DNA of 64,000 nt from Allobosea sp. BK604 (GCF_004341515.1 NZ_SLZF01000003.1:186001-250000); one strand, 5' to 3'; shown: positions 25,531-34,349, numbered from the stretch's first letter. Program-made: numbers and translations. The notes: generated from the letters alone by a model not told the origin.

Positions 25531-26555
25531 GGGGCCGTCCTCTCCGGCAGGGGCAGGCGCGGCCGCTCGGGATCGACGATCAGGTCGGCTGCGCGGATGC
25601 GCTCGCCACGCTGGAAGGCGAGCATGTTCTCGAAGGAATGGTTGGCCATGATCGCAATGTCGTCGACCAGGCTGCCGGCCGAGTGCGGGGTCAGCACGAC
25701 ATTCTCCAGCCCACGCAGGGCCGAGCCCGGCGCGAGCGGCTCCTCGGCGAAGACGTCGAGCCCGGCGGCCGAAAGCTGCCCGTTCTCCAGCGCGGCGACG
25801 AGGTCGTCCTCAACCACGAGCTCGCCACGCGCGACATTGATCAGCACCGCGCCTCGCTTCATCTTCGCGAGCGCTGCGCCGTCGATCATGCCTCGATTGG
25901 CGGCCCCGCCCGGGCAGTGCAGCGTGACGACGTCGCTTTGCGCATAAAGCTCGTCGAGCCCGGCATAGCGGGCGCCCGACGCCGCCTCGTCGGCAACCGG
26001 ACCGCCGCGCTTGTAATAGAGAATCCTGCAGTCGAACCCTCGAAGCTGCCGCGCCACCGCCTTGCCGATATTGCCGAAGCCGACGATGCCGACCGTCTTG
26101 CCATGGAGCCGTTGCGAAACCGGCCTGAGCTCGGCCGGAATCCAGCGTCCCTCGCGCACCGCTCGGTCGGCGACCACGATCCGCCGCATCGCGGTCAGCA
26201 TCAGCGTCACCGCGTGTTCGGCCACGGTATTGGCATTGGCGCCGGCGGTGATCGCCACGGTGATGCCGTGCCGCGCAGCCGCCGCGACGTCGATCTTCTC
26301 GTAGCCCGTGCCCCATTTCTGGATGAAGCGGACATGGCTCGCCTTCGCCATCATCCCGTCCGTGACCGGCGCGACGACGAGCAGCATGTCGCTCTCGGTC
26401 AGCATCGCCTCGGTCATGTCCTCCGGCCGCTCGGCATAGGAAAGATCGAAGTTCCCGGGCGCGATCCGGTCGATCACGCCCTGCGCGAACGGATCGAAGA
26501 CGAAGCCGAGACAGGCAACGCGGTAGCGCCTGCCGGGTTGAGCATTGTCGTTCAT
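25527..26555 (-). CDS. D-2-hydroxyacid dehydrogenase (NAD)
   Basis: 342 residues. Rossmann motif GKTVGIVGFGNIGKAVA, with the family catalytic triad in INVARGE (Arg), LDVFAEEPL (Glu) and TPHSAGS (His). It interconverts 2-keto acids and D-2-hydroxy acids. Partners on either side, overlapping by four bases each, are an FMN hydroxy-acid oxidase and an enolase-superfamily enzyme, implying that a 2-keto/2-hydroxy acid is an intermediate. Such gene pairs could invert a hydroxyl stereocentre (L-acid oxidised, keto acid reduced to the D-acid). Confidence 0.9.
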   Translation of the reverse strand: MNDNAQPGRRYRVACLGFVFDPFAQGVIDRIAPGNFDLSYAERPEDMTEAMLTESDMLLVVAPVTDGMMAKASHVRFIQKWGTGYEKIDVAAAARHGITVAITAGANANTVAEHAVTLMLTAMRRIVVADRAVREGRWIPAELRPVSQRLHGKTVGIVGFGNIGKAVARQLRGFDCRILYYKRGGPVADEAASGARYAGLDELYAQSDVVTLHCPGGAANRGMIDGAALAKMKRGAVLINVARGELVVEDDLVAALENGQLSAAGLDVFAEEPLAPGSALRGLENVVLTPHSAGSLVDDIAIMANHSFENMLAFQRGERIRAADLIVDPERPRLPLPERTAP

Positions 26556-27730
26556 GGCTGGACCGGCGGATGCGCGAAGATGTCGTGGTTGAGATCGGAA
26601 ACGCGGCGGCAGCCGACATAGCCCATATTCTTCTCGAACTGGGTCGCGAACAGCGCCAGCACCTTCTCGGCACCGGCCTGCCCACCCGCGGCGATGCCAT
26701 AGAGCGTCGCGCGGCCGACCAGCACGGCCTTGGCACCAAGCGCGACCGCCTTGACGATGTCGCTGCCCTGCCTGATGCCGCTGTCGAGCAGCACGGTGGC
26801 GCGGTCGCCGACCGCCTTCACCACCTCCGGCAGCATGTCGATCGTCGCGATCGCGGAATCGAGCGCGCGGCCGCCGTGATTGGAGACCACCACGGCGTCG
26901 GCGCCCTGATCGACGGCACGGCGCGCATCGTCGCCGCTGAGAATGCCCTTCACCACCAGCGGACCGGGCCAGGCCTTGCGGATGCGGCCGATGCCCTCCC
27001 AGGTCATGGAATGGCTGTTGGCCGGGCCCTTGCTCTGGGCAGTGGTGATGCGGCGCCGATACTTGTCCGGATAGTTCTCGTGGCGCGGCATGCCGCCATT
27101 CATGACATAGCGGCCGATCACCCCGGCGACCCAGCGCGGGTGCCGCGCCATGTCCATGACGAAGCGTGGGTTGAGCGAGATCGGGTCGGTGAAACCGTTG
27201 CGGTCGTTATATTCGCGCGTGCGGCCGAGCGCGGCATCGATGGTGACGACGAGCGCCTCGAAGCCGAGCTTCTTCGCCCGCTCGATCATCTGGAAGGAGA
27301 GATCCTCCTCCTTCCACATATAGAGCTGGAACCAGAGCCGGCCACCGGCTTCCTTGCCCGCCTCCTTCACGATCGTGTCGATGGCGGTGATCGAGTTCGC
27401 GGTAAGGGTGAAGGGCACGCCGGCGGCGGCCGCGGCCTTGGCGAGCGCGAGCTCGCCCTGGTACCAGCACAGGCCGGCTGCCCCGGTCGGCGCGATGGCG
27501 AGCGGGAAGGCGATGCGCTTGCCGAAGATCTCCGTGCCCATGTCGCGTTCGCTGAGATCGACCAGAAAGCGCGTGCGTAGCTTCAGCCGCTCGAAACCGG
27601 CCATATTCTCGGCCAGGGACAATTCGCGCTCGGCGCCGCGGTCCATGAACTCGAAGATACCCTTCGGCAGATGCCGGCGCGCAGCCTCGCGCATGTCAGC
27701 GAGATCGTGGCAGCGGCTCAGTCGTGTCAT
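26552..27730 (-). CDS. FMN-dependent alpha-hydroxy-acid oxidase/dehydrogenase
   Basis: 392 residues, glycolate oxidase/LldD family. N-terminus ARRHLPKGIFEFMDRGAERE, FMN site (APTGAAGLCWYQGE), and the catalytic signature VVSNHGGRALD with the base histidine; then LLDSGIRQGSDIVKAVALGA. Oxidises an L-2-hydroxy acid to the keto acid, passing electrons to oxygen or the quinone pool. First enzyme gene after the TTT importer genes, so it probably acts first on the imported compound. Confidence 0.92.
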   Translation of the reverse strand: MTRLSRCHDLADMREAARRHLPKGIFEFMDRGAERELSLAENMAGFERLKLRTRFLVDLSERDMGTEIFGKRIAFPLAIAPTGAAGLCWYQGELALAKAAAAAGVPFTLTANSITAIDTIVKEAGKEAGGRLWFQLYMWKEEDLSFQMIERAKKLGFEALVVTIDAALGRTREYNDRNGFTDPISLNPRFVMDMARHPRWVAGVIGRYVMNGGMPRHENYPDKYRRRITTAQSKGPANSHSMTWEGIGRIRKAWPGPLVVKGILSGDDARRAVDQGADAVVVSNHGGRALDSAIATIDMLPEVVKAVGDRATVLLDSGIRQGSDIVKAVALGAKAVLVGRATLYGIAAGGQAGAEKVLALFATQFEKNMGYVGCRRVSDLNHDIFAHPPVQP

Positions 27731-27765
27731 CGGGCAGGCCTCTTCATCGCATCCCGGCAGGCAGC

Positions 27766-29271
27766 CTACGCCGCCGCCTCGCCGCCCTGTGCTGCAAGTT
27801 TGTTGATCCTGTGCTGCGAGCGCAGCGACCAGACGAACATCGCCGCCGACAGCACCATGCAGGTCCCGGAGATCGGGTGCATGAAGATGTCGAGATAGGA
27901 GCCGTCCGACAGGGTCAGCCCGGCGCGCAGGCTCTTCTCGGTGATCGGCCCGAGCACGAAGCCGATGACGAAGGCGCCGAGCGAGAAACCGGTCTTCTCC
28001 ATGCAGAAGCCGACCACCGCGAAGCAGAGCATGATCAGCACGTCGAAGACGCGATTATTGTCGGCGAAAGCACCGATCAGGCAAAACAGCAGGATGATCG
28101 GGAAGAGATACCAGACCGGCACGGTCATCAGCTTGATCAGGTAGCGGATGCCCGCCGTCATGATCACGAACAGCACGAAATGCGAGATCAGGCAGGCGGC
28201 GAAGATCACATAGACGATCTCCGGATGCTGGTTGAACAGCAACGGTCCGGGCTGCAGTCCGTGAATGACCAGCGCCGCGAGCAGGAAGACGTCGGTGACG
28301 CTGCCGGGAATGCCCATCGCGATCAGCGGCACGAGCGCGCCGCCCACGGTGGCGTTGTTGCCGCATTCCGACGCGACGATGCCGTCAGGGTGGCCGGTGC
28401 CGAACTTTTCCGGCGTCTTCGAGCTGGTCTTGGCCACGGTGTAGGAGACGAGCGAGCCAACGGTCGCGCCGATGCCGGGCATGATGCCGACCCAGGTGCC
28501 GATCACCGAGGAGCGGATCAGGTTCCACCATTGCGCTTTCCATTCGCGCATGCTGATCCACATGCTGCCCATCGTGGTCTCGACGGTCTCGACCTTGCGC
28601 TCGACCTCGATCAGGTCGGACATGACCTGCGCCACCGCATAGGCGCCGATGAGCACCGCGAGCGTCGAGAAGCCGGCGTCGAGATCATGGATGCCAAACG
28701 TAAGGCGCAGGTTGCCGGCCGAGGGGTCGGTGCCCGGCATCGAGACGAGGATGCCGAGCAGGCCCGAGATCAGTCCCTTGATGATCGAGCCCTGGCCGAG
28801 CGCCGCGATGAGCACCAGTGCCATCATCACCAGCGCCAGCAGGTCGAAGGGGCGCAGGCGGACGGCGATCTCCGAGAGCGGATAGGTCAGCGCCACCAGC
28901 GCCGCCCATGACACGAGCCCACCGAAGAGCGAGGCACCCACCGCATAGCCGAGCGCCTTGCCCGGCTGACCCTTTCGCGCCATCGGATTGCCGTCGAAGG
29001 TGGTGACGATCGAGGACGGCTCGCCGGGAATGCGCAGGAGGATCGCGGTGACCAAACCGCCGGCGATGGCGCCGACATACATCGAGACCATCAGGGTGAG
29101 CGCATTGTTGACCGTCATGTAGAAGGTCAGCGGCAGCAGCAGCGCGATGCCCATCGCGCCGGTGACGCCCGGAATGGCGCCGAGCAGGACGCCGAGCGCC
29201 GTGCCGCCGACGAGGAACGGCAAGGTTCCCGGCGAAACGACGGCGAGGGAAGCGGAGAGGAAGCCTTCCAT
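27766..29271 (-). CDS. TTT transporter large membrane subunit (TctA family), set 1
   Basis: 501 residues with about 10-12 hydrophobic segments. Family motifs: LGVLLGAIPGVTGAMGIALL near the start, RIPGEPSSIVTTFDGNPMA, and SECGNNATVGGALVPLIAMG with the usual Asn pair. It is the channel of a secondary importer that works with a periplasmic binding protein and a small membrane subunit, taking up carboxylates on an ion gradient. Transcribed in the order binding protein, small subunit, large subunit, then catabolic enzymes. Confidence 0.93.
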   Translation of the reverse strand: MEGFLSASLAVVSPGTLPFLVGGTALGVLLGAIPGVTGAMGIALLLPLTFYMTVNNALTLMVSMYVGAIAGGLVTAILLRIPGEPSSIVTTFDGNPMARKGQPGKALGYAVGASLFGGLVSWAALVALTYPLSEIAVRLRPFDLLALVMMALVLIAALGQGSIIKGLISGLLGILVSMPGTDPSAGNLRLTFGIHDLDAGFSTLAVLIGAYAVAQVMSDLIEVERKVETVETTMGSMWISMREWKAQWWNLIRSSVIGTWVGIMPGIGATVGSLVSYTVAKTSSKTPEKFGTGHPDGIVASECGNNATVGGALVPLIAMGIPGSVTDVFLLAALVIHGLQPGPLLFNQHPEIVYVIFAACLISHFVLFVIMTAGIRYLIKLMTVPVWYLFPIILLFCLIGAFADNNRVFDVLIMLCFAVVGFCMEKTGFSLGAFVIGFVLGPITEKSLRAGLTLSDGSYLDIFMHPISGTCMVLSAAMFVWSLRSQHRINKLAAQGGEAAA

Positions 29272-29295
29272 GGTCTTGGACTTTCCGGGCCGTGG

Positions 29296-29769
29296 TCAGG
29301 GCAAATCGACGCCGAAAAGGCCGCCGAACAGGTAGGTGAGGCCGAAACCGACGGCGAGCGAGAGCGCGGCCGAAGGCAGCAGCGAGGCCTTCTCGAAGCG
29401 CTTGATCGTGATGCTCGAGAGGAACAGGAAGAGCGAGCTCGACGGGCCGAAAGGCAGCTTGAGGTAAAGCAGCACGAGGCAGCCGACGAGATAGGCGGAG
29501 ACGGCCACGGCGAGCCAGGGCCGCCGCTCGAAATCCTCCTCCTCCAGTTCGCCGGGCGCCTTCAGCACCGGCGGCGGGGCGCCGAAGAAGGTCTGGAACA
29601 GGGCGACGATGCTGAGCACGATGATGGTGACCGCGACGATGCGCGGCATCGTGCCCGAGCCGAGCGGGTCATAGACGCCGGCCTTCAGCTTCAGCGAATC
29701 CCAGTAGACCAGGGCCGAGGCGAGCATGATGGCGAGGATGACGCCGCTGTCCTTGAGCGCTTTGCTCAT
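29296..29769 (-). CDS. TTT transporter small membrane subunit (TctB family), set 1
   Basis: 157 residues with four predicted membrane helices (VILAIMLASALVYWDSL; IVAVTIIVLSIVALFQTFFG; AVAVSAYLVGCLVLLYL; AALSLAVGFGLTYLFGG) and the family LGSGTMPRIVA motif after the first helix. Poorly conserved partner of the TctA subunit 24 bp downstream. Role in transport is accessory and essential in characterised systems. Confidence 0.88.
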   Translation of the reverse strand: MSKALKDSGVILAIMLASALVYWDSLKLKAGVYDPLGSGTMPRIVAVTIIVLSIVALFQTFFGAPPPVLKAPGELEEEDFERRPWLAVAVSAYLVGCLVLLYLKLPFGPSSSLFLFLSSITIKRFEKASLLPSAALSLAVGFGLTYLFGGLFGVDLP

Positions 29770-29838
29770 CGAGATCGTCCGTTCGCGAGGATGTTCGGCG
29801 GCGGGACCCGAGGCCCCGCCGCGCGCGGAAGGCGAAGG

Positions 29839-30912
29839 TCAGTTCTTCATCCCGGCCGTCATCGGCCGCAGGCGCTCGAGTTCGCCGGCGAGCTGCTGCT
29901 TGAGCTCGTCGCCGGTCCTGACCTCCATGGTCATGCCGAGCTTCTCGCGGAACTCCTTCTGGACGGTCTCGGTCGCCAGCGCCTTCTTGAAAGCCTCGAC
30001 CAGAACCGCGATGCGCTCCTTCGGCGTGCCCTTCGGCGCATAGAGATTGTGCTCGTTGCAGAACACCGCATCGTAGCCAAGCTCGCGCGCCGTCGGCACG
30101 TCGGCAATGGCCGGATCGCGCTTCTCGCCGAGCACCGCGAGCGGACGCAGGCCGCCGCCGCGGAAGGCGACGATCTCGCCGACGCCGAAATTGCCGAGGG
30201 TGATGATATTGCCCTTGATGCCGGCATAGCTCTCGGCCGCGCCGCCGAGCTGCACCTTCTTGAAGTCGGCGCCAGGGCTGGCCTTCTCCATCACGGCGAC
30301 CGCCATGTGGTTGGCGCTGCCGATATTGCCGCCCCAGACGATCGAGCGCGGCTTGGCCACGATCGCGTCCATCAGCTCCTTGTAGCTCTTGTAGGGGCCG
30401 GTCTCGCTGACGCCGGCGACCATGCATTGCCGGTTGATCGAGATCACCGGCTCGAAATCCTTGTAGCCGAAATCGTTGAGCCCTGCCGCCTCCTGGATCA
30501 GCATGGCCGACTGGTGGATCAGGATCGTGTAGCCGTCCGGCGGGGCGTCCTTGACCTGCCTCGCGCCGATCGAGCCGCCGGCGCCGCCGACATTCACGGC
30601 CGCGATCGGCTGCGGCAGCAATTTGTTCTGCTCGATCGCGATCTGGAGGATGCGCGCCGAGGCGTCGGTCGCGCCGCCGGGATTATAGGGGATGATCCAG
30701 CGGATCGGCTTGGTCGGATAATCCTGCGCCGAAGCGGCGGGCGCGGCGCAGAGGCCGGCGAAGGCGAACGCGCAGGCAAGAGCATGTCCCGCAAAAGTGG
30801 ACACCACTTTTGCGGTGAGGACATGCTCCAGCTTACTGATTTGGCGAGAATTTTTTTCGTTCGACCGCTTCCGGTCGAACGGAAGTCGCGCAAGGGCTGT
30901 GCTGAGCTTCAT
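29839..30912 (-). CDS. TTT periplasmic binding protein (TctC family), set 1, with in-frame repeat insertion
   Basis: 357 residues. The mature protein is an ordinary TctC binding protein (QDYPTKPIRWIIPYNPGGAT; APPDGYTILIHQSAML). The N-terminus is abnormal: after MKLSTALA, 36 extra residues rich in Arg, Lys and Ser precede LACAFAFAGLCAAPAASA. Those 108 bases coincide exactly with a palindromic repeat (30781-30888). Without them the sequence would be a textbook signal peptide. Export may be impaired, or translation may begin downstream of the insertion, though I see no good internal start. First gene of the hydroxy-acid operon. Confidence 0.9.
   Translation of the reverse strand: MKLSTALARLPFDRKRSNEKNSRQISKLEHVLTAKVVSTFAGHALACAFAFAGLCAAPAASAQDYPTKPIRWIIPYNPGGATDASARILQIAIEQNKLLPQPIAAVNVGGAGGSIGARQVKDAPPDGYTILIHQSAMLIQEAAGLNDFGYKDFEPVISINRQCMVAGVSETGPYKSYKELMDAIVAKPRSIVWGGNIGSANHMAVAVMEKASPGADFKKVQLGGAAESYAGIKGNIITLGNFGVGEIVAFRGGGLRPLAVLGEKRDPAIADVPTARELGYDAVFCNEHNLYAPKGTPKERIAVLVEAFKKALATETVQKEFREKLGMTMEVRTGDELKQQLAGELERLRPMTAGMKN
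30781..30888. repeat. 108-bp palindromic repeat inserted in the TctC signal-peptide region
   Basis: Two hairpins. First: outer arms AGCATGTCC / GGACATGCT and inner arms CGCAAAAGTGG / CCACTTTTGCG with a 3-base loop (30781-30827). Second: CGTTCGACCG / CGGTCGAACG with a 4-base loop (30858-30881), beside a run of seven T. Sequences of this look are dispersed intergenic repeats in Hyphomicrobiales. Here the length is divisible by three and all codons are sense, so the host frame stays open. Confidence 0.85.
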
Positions 30913-31073
30913 GATGTTCCCTCTCCGTAGCCGCACCGGACCACGGGGGGCCGAAGCCGCCCCTGCCCGACGAGACCTGTTCTGTCTCCCCGCATCGGGG
31001 CTCTGCGGCCCCTTGCTGCCGTGCAGCCTGCGGTTCGTCGGAAGAGGTAAGGGAATCGGATCGGGACTTCTGT

Positions 31074-31090
31074 CTTGTACCCGACAAGTT
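31074..31090. promoter_or_regulatory. Candidate Crp/Fnr site before TTT set 1
   Basis: CTTGTACCCGACAAG: arms CTTGT / ACAAG with a 5-base centre, 162 bp upstream of the set 1 binding-protein start. It shares CTTGTA-NNN-GACA with 32005-32017. Confidence 0.4.
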
Positions 31091-31115
31091 TTCGCCAATC
31101 CGCGCGGAGCGCGGC

Positions 31116-31871
31116 TCAGGCGTTCAACACGGCGGCAGGATCGAGCCTGATCGGCAGGCATTCGAGTGGCGCGACCTCGACGGCATCGGGCTCGACGGCC
31201 GGAACGAAGAGCCGGCGCCCGATCCGGCGGATATGGCCGGAGGCTTCCAGCGAGACCAGCAGCGTCGTGACGCTCTGGCGGGACGCGCCGACCATCTCGG
31301 CGATTTCCTGATGGGTGAAGTGCCCATCGATCTCCCATTCGCCGCCGCGGTCGATGCCGTAGAGCGTCGCGAGATGGCGCACCGCCATGGCGATACGCTG
31401 TTCCAGCGTCGACTCGCCGAGGATGCGGATGACGCGCTTCAGGAGCTCGCCCTTGAACTCGGAGATGGCGAGCGCGCAGCGCAGCGCCCGCGGCGAGCGC
31501 TCGATCAGCTGCAGATAGTCGGCGCGCCTGAGCCAGAGCACCCGGCAATCGACCAGCGCCTGCGCCGACCAGGAATGGTTGCCCGACCAGGGCGTGCAAC
31601 CATGGGCGCCGACCAGCATGCCGTCGCGATAGTAGGAGGTCGTCTGCGAATTGCCGTTGTGCTGGACGTAATGGACCTTGATCGTCCCGCTCCTGATGAC
31701 GAACAGGTTATCGGACGGATCGCCCTGATGATACAGGAGCTGATGCTTGGCCACCGTCCGCTCGATCGCCGAGGCGAGCAGAAAATCGCGATCATCGGGA
31801 TCGAGCATTTCCAGCAATCTCGGATAGCGCTGGTCCCTGAACGCATGTGCCTTGGTCACGTCTGCCCGCAT
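31116..31871 (-). CDS. Crp/Fnr-family transcriptional regulator
   Basis: 251 residues. Cyclic-nucleotide-type beta-roll at about 30-130 (YHQGDPSDNLFVIRSGTIKV), long dimer helix, and a winged helix-turn-helix at about 180-215 (FTHQEIAEMVGASRQSVTTLL). No N-terminal Fe-S cysteine cluster, so not an oxygen sensor of Fnr type; the effector is unknown. It stands between two TTT gene sets that run in opposite directions, and a shared motif (CTTGTA-NNN-GACA) lies in front of both, so it probably controls both. No clear ribosome site precedes the ATG. Confidence 0.88.
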   Translation of the reverse strand: MRADVTKAHAFRDQRYPRLLEMLDPDDRDFLLASAIERTVAKHQLLYHQGDPSDNLFVIRSGTIKVHYVQHNGNSQTTSYYRDGMLVGAHGCTPWSGNHSWSAQALVDCRVLWLRRADYLQLIERSPRALRCALAISEFKGELLKRVIRILGESTLEQRIAMAVRHLATLYGIDRGGEWEIDGHFTHQEIAEMVGASRQSVTTLLVSLEASGHIRRIGRRLFVPAVEPDAVEVAPLECLPIRLDPAAVLNA

Positions 31872-32004
31872 TGCGCTGTGACACCGTCTGATTACCGGGG
31901 TGGGCGCCGGCTTCCGCTCGCGCCCGGCTAATATTCAAGCGCCGCCCGGGGCCCAGGGTCAATGCATCGTACCGATACAGAAAAACTATCAAACGCCATG
32001 CAGA

Positions 32005-32021
32005 CTTGTATTGGACACAAT
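32005..32021. promoter_or_regulatory. Candidate Crp/Fnr site before the RraA gene
   Basis: CTTGTATTGGACACAAT, sharing CTTGTA-NNN-GACA with the site at 31074. It also contains TTGT-N7-ACAA. It lies about 70 bp upstream of the RraA-family start and 134 bp upstream of the divergent regulator start. Confidence 0.4.
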
Positions 32022-32090
32022 CGATGAAGCGCCGCTCAATCCAGGCGAACGCGACGGCGGGACAGCCGCGCGCACGCCAAGGAGACCTCC

Positions 32091-32852
32091 ATGACTGCCG
32101 ACCATCGCCACAAGGGCAACGCGGGCTTCATTTCCGATGACCGGATCGGCCCCTCGCCGAAGCCGATCGATGCCGCGGTGATCGCCCGCTACAAGAAGCT
32201 CAACGACGCGACCGGCACGATCTCCGATATTCTCGACAGCAAGGGCATCCGCGGCACGATCGGCGCCTCGAGGCTCCTGCCGAGCATTGCCGGCGCGACG
32301 ATCGTCGGCCGCGCCATCACCGTCCGGAACACGCCCCAGCCCTCTGACCCCTATGCCGCCGTCTCCGAGAACGACAACCTGATGTGCGAGGTGGAAGGCA
32401 TTCACCAGGCCGAAGCCGGCGACGTGCTGGTGATCCAGGGGCTGGAGGACATCTCCAACATGGGCGGCATCATGGCCACGGTCGCGACGCGCCAGAAGCT
32501 CTCCGGCGCTGTCGTGGATGGCGGCGTCCGCGACATCGGCCATTCGCGCAAGCTCAACTTCCCGATCTGGTCGAAGAACGTCTCGCCGATCACCGGCAAA
32601 TGGCGCTGCGTGACCCAGGAGATCAACGGCACTGTCGAGGTCTTCGGCCTCTCGGTCTCCCCGGGCGATCTCGTGGTGGCCGACGAGACCGGCATCTGCT
32701 TCGTCCCGCAGGACCTGATCCTCGAGGTGCTCAAGCTCGCGGAGGAGGCCGATGCCAAGGAGGTGGAATGGGTCGAGAAGCTCGATGCCGGCCTGAGCAT
32801 CCCCGACCTCGTCAAGCGCATCTACGTGAAATTCCCGCATCAGCAGAAATAG
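32091..32852 (+). CDS. RraA-family aldolase/decarboxylase-like protein
   Basis: 253 residues, longer than RraA (about 160). Core motifs: ATGTISDILDSKGIRGTI, and GAVVDGGVRDIGHSRKLNFP holding the Arg-Asp pair that binds Mg and pyruvate-like enolates in HMG/CHA aldolases; then VSPGDLVVADETGICFVP. Members cleave 4-hydroxy-4-methyl-2-oxoglutarate-type acids or decarboxylate oxaloacetate. AAGGAGACC precedes the ATG. It heads a transcript with TTT set 2, so it may cleave a keto-acid made from the imported carboxylate. Confidence 0.88.
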   Translation: MTADHRHKGNAGFISDDRIGPSPKPIDAAVIARYKKLNDATGTISDILDSKGIRGTIGASRLLPSIAGATIVGRAITVRNTPQPSDPYAAVSENDNLMCEVEGIHQAEAGDVLVIQGLEDISNMGGIMATVATRQKLSGAVVDGGVRDIGHSRKLNFPIWSKNVSPITGKWRCVTQEINGTVEVFGLSVSPGDLVVADETGICFVPQDLILEVLKLAEEADAKEVEWVEKLDAGLSIPDLVKRIYVKFPHQQK

Positions 32853-32935
32853 GCACGCCGTCACGACATCCTACGCAACCCGCCGCCGGCAATGGCGGCG
32901 GGCAATCATAAAAGAAACGCTCAGGGAGAGAATAC

Positions 32936-33904
32936 ATGCGCCGAATTGGCTTGATCTGTGCCGCCGTCGCGCTGGCATTGGGAGCGGCGGACCTCGCCGT
33001 CGCGCAAACCTATCCGTCCAACGCGATCCAGCTCGTCATCCCCTACCCTCCAGGCGGCTCGGAGGCTTTGGGCCGCAAGATCGCTGCGACCATGTCGAAG
33101 AATATCGGCCAGCCGATCGTGATCAACAACATCGCCGGCGCCTCGACGCAGATCGCCAGCCTCAAGATCAAGGAGGCCAAGCCCGACGGCTATACGATGT
33201 ATGTGTCGAGCCCGCCGGAATTCGCCACCGGCCCCGCCTTCTACGCCAATCTCGCCTTCGATCCGCTCAAGGACTTCACGCTGGTCTCCTACCATGCGGA
33301 AGCGCCCTACCTGCTGCTGATCAGCGCCAAGCTGCCGGTGAAGACCTATGACGAGTTCCTCGCCTACCTGAAGAAGAACCCGAACGATGTCCGCTTCGGC
33401 TCCTACGGGCCGCTTTCGCAGGTCGATATCCTCGCCCGGCGCTTCAAGAAGGACACCGGCATCAATTTCGACATCGTGCCCTACAGTGGCGGCTCGCCGG
33501 CCTTCAACGCCCTGATGGCGGGCGAGATCCAGGCCGTGTTCGCGACGCCGATCCCGACGCGCGGCTTCATCACCGACAACCGGATGATCCCGGTCGCGGT
33601 CACCACCGAGAAGCGCTCGAAGCTCTTCCCGAACGTCCCGACGCTGAAGGAGGTCGGCCTGCCGATCGTCGATTCCGCCTCCTACGGCATCGTCGGCCCG
33701 GCCAACCTGCCGGCGAATATCGTCGCGTTCTGGGGCCGCGAATGGACCAGGGCGATGAACGACCCGGAGACCAAGGCCTTCATCGAGGACATGGGCGTCG
33801 AGATCGTGGCCTCCTCGCCGGAGCAGTTCCGGACCTGGCTGGTCGACAACACCAAACTCTGGAGCCGGCTCGCCACCGAACTCGGCATCGACAAGAAGAA
33901 GTAG
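32936..33904 (+). CDS. TTT periplasmic binding protein (TctC family), set 2
   Basis: 322 residues. Normal signal peptide (MRRIGLICAAVALALGAADL ... AQ), then the TctC fold: YPSNAIQLVIPYPPGGSEAL, with KPDGYTMYVSSPPEF in the ligand-binding loop. AGGGAGAG precedes the ATG. It is the cargo-capturing subunit for the two membrane subunits directly downstream. Compared with set 1 it lacks the repeat insertion, which shows what an undisturbed N-terminus looks like. Confidence 0.93.
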   Translation: MRRIGLICAAVALALGAADLAVAQTYPSNAIQLVIPYPPGGSEALGRKIAATMSKNIGQPIVINNIAGASTQIASLKIKEAKPDGYTMYVSSPPEFATGPAFYANLAFDPLKDFTLVSYHAEAPYLLLISAKLPVKTYDEFLAYLKKNPNDVRFGSYGPLSQVDILARRFKKDTGINFDIVPYSGGSPAFNALMAGEIQAVFATPIPTRGFITDNRMIPVAVTTEKRSKLFPNVPTLKEVGLPIVDSASYGIVGPANLPANIVAFWGREWTRAMNDPETKAFIEDMGVEIVASSPEQFRTWLVDNTKLWSRLATELGIDKKK

Positions 33905-33905
33905 G

Positions 33906-34349
33906 ATGATCCGGCTGCGCAGCCCGAAGAACGTTCTCGCCGGGCTCCTCTTCATCCTGTTCGCCGCCGTGCTCGGCTGGCAATCCAGCAAGCTGGAGCT
34001 CGGTACCGCGGGCAGGATGGGGCCGGGCTATTTCCCGCTGCTGTTGGCGCAATTGCTCGGGCTGCTCGGCCTCGGCGTGCTCGTCGGCGGCCTTCGCCGG
34101 GACGGGGACGCCCTGCCCCGGGCCGACTGGCTCGGCCTGCTGCTGATCACCGCGGCGATCGTCGCCTTCGGCTTCATCCTGCCGCGCGGCGGCTTCATCG
34201 CGGCCGTGCTGGTCTGCAGCGCGCTCTGCGTCGCGGCAAGCCGGCCGTTCAAGCCGCTCGCTTCCGCGCTCTTCATCCTCGGCCTCATCGCCTTCTGCAC
34301 GATCGTCTTCGTCTGGGGGCTGAAGATGCCGGTGCAGCTCCTGCCCTGA
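33906..34349 (+). CDS. TTT transporter small membrane subunit (TctB family), set 2
   Basis: 147 residues, four hydrophobic segments; the first is followed by LELGTAGRMGPGYFPLLLA, the family motif. It begins one base after the binding-protein stop, so translation is closely linked. Partner of the large subunit 63 bp downstream. Confidence 0.9.
   Translation: MIRLRSPKNVLAGLLFILFAAVLGWQSSKLELGTAGRMGPGYFPLLLAQLLGLLGLGVLVGGLRRDGDALPRADWLGLLLITAAIVAFGFILPRGGFIAAVLVCSALCVAASRPFKPLASALFILGLIAFCTIVFVWGLKMPVQLLP

Noticed and set aside
22645..25947. Plus-strand open frame of 1100 codons
   Set aside because: It is the antisense of four well-supported minus-strand genes (SDR, lactonase, enolase-superfamily enzyme, dehydrogenase). 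Composition is Arg/Asp/Ala-rich with no domain; it arises from GC-rich codon structure.
30950..31060. GC-rich short inverted repeats as a riboswitch
   Set aside because: The hairpins are short, match no riboswitch consensus I know, and such structures are expected by chance at this GC content.
29839..31599. Single 586-codon binding protein starting far upstream
   Set aside because: The added N-terminus covers most of the Crp/Fnr gene in antisense; the signal-peptide logic places the start at 30912.
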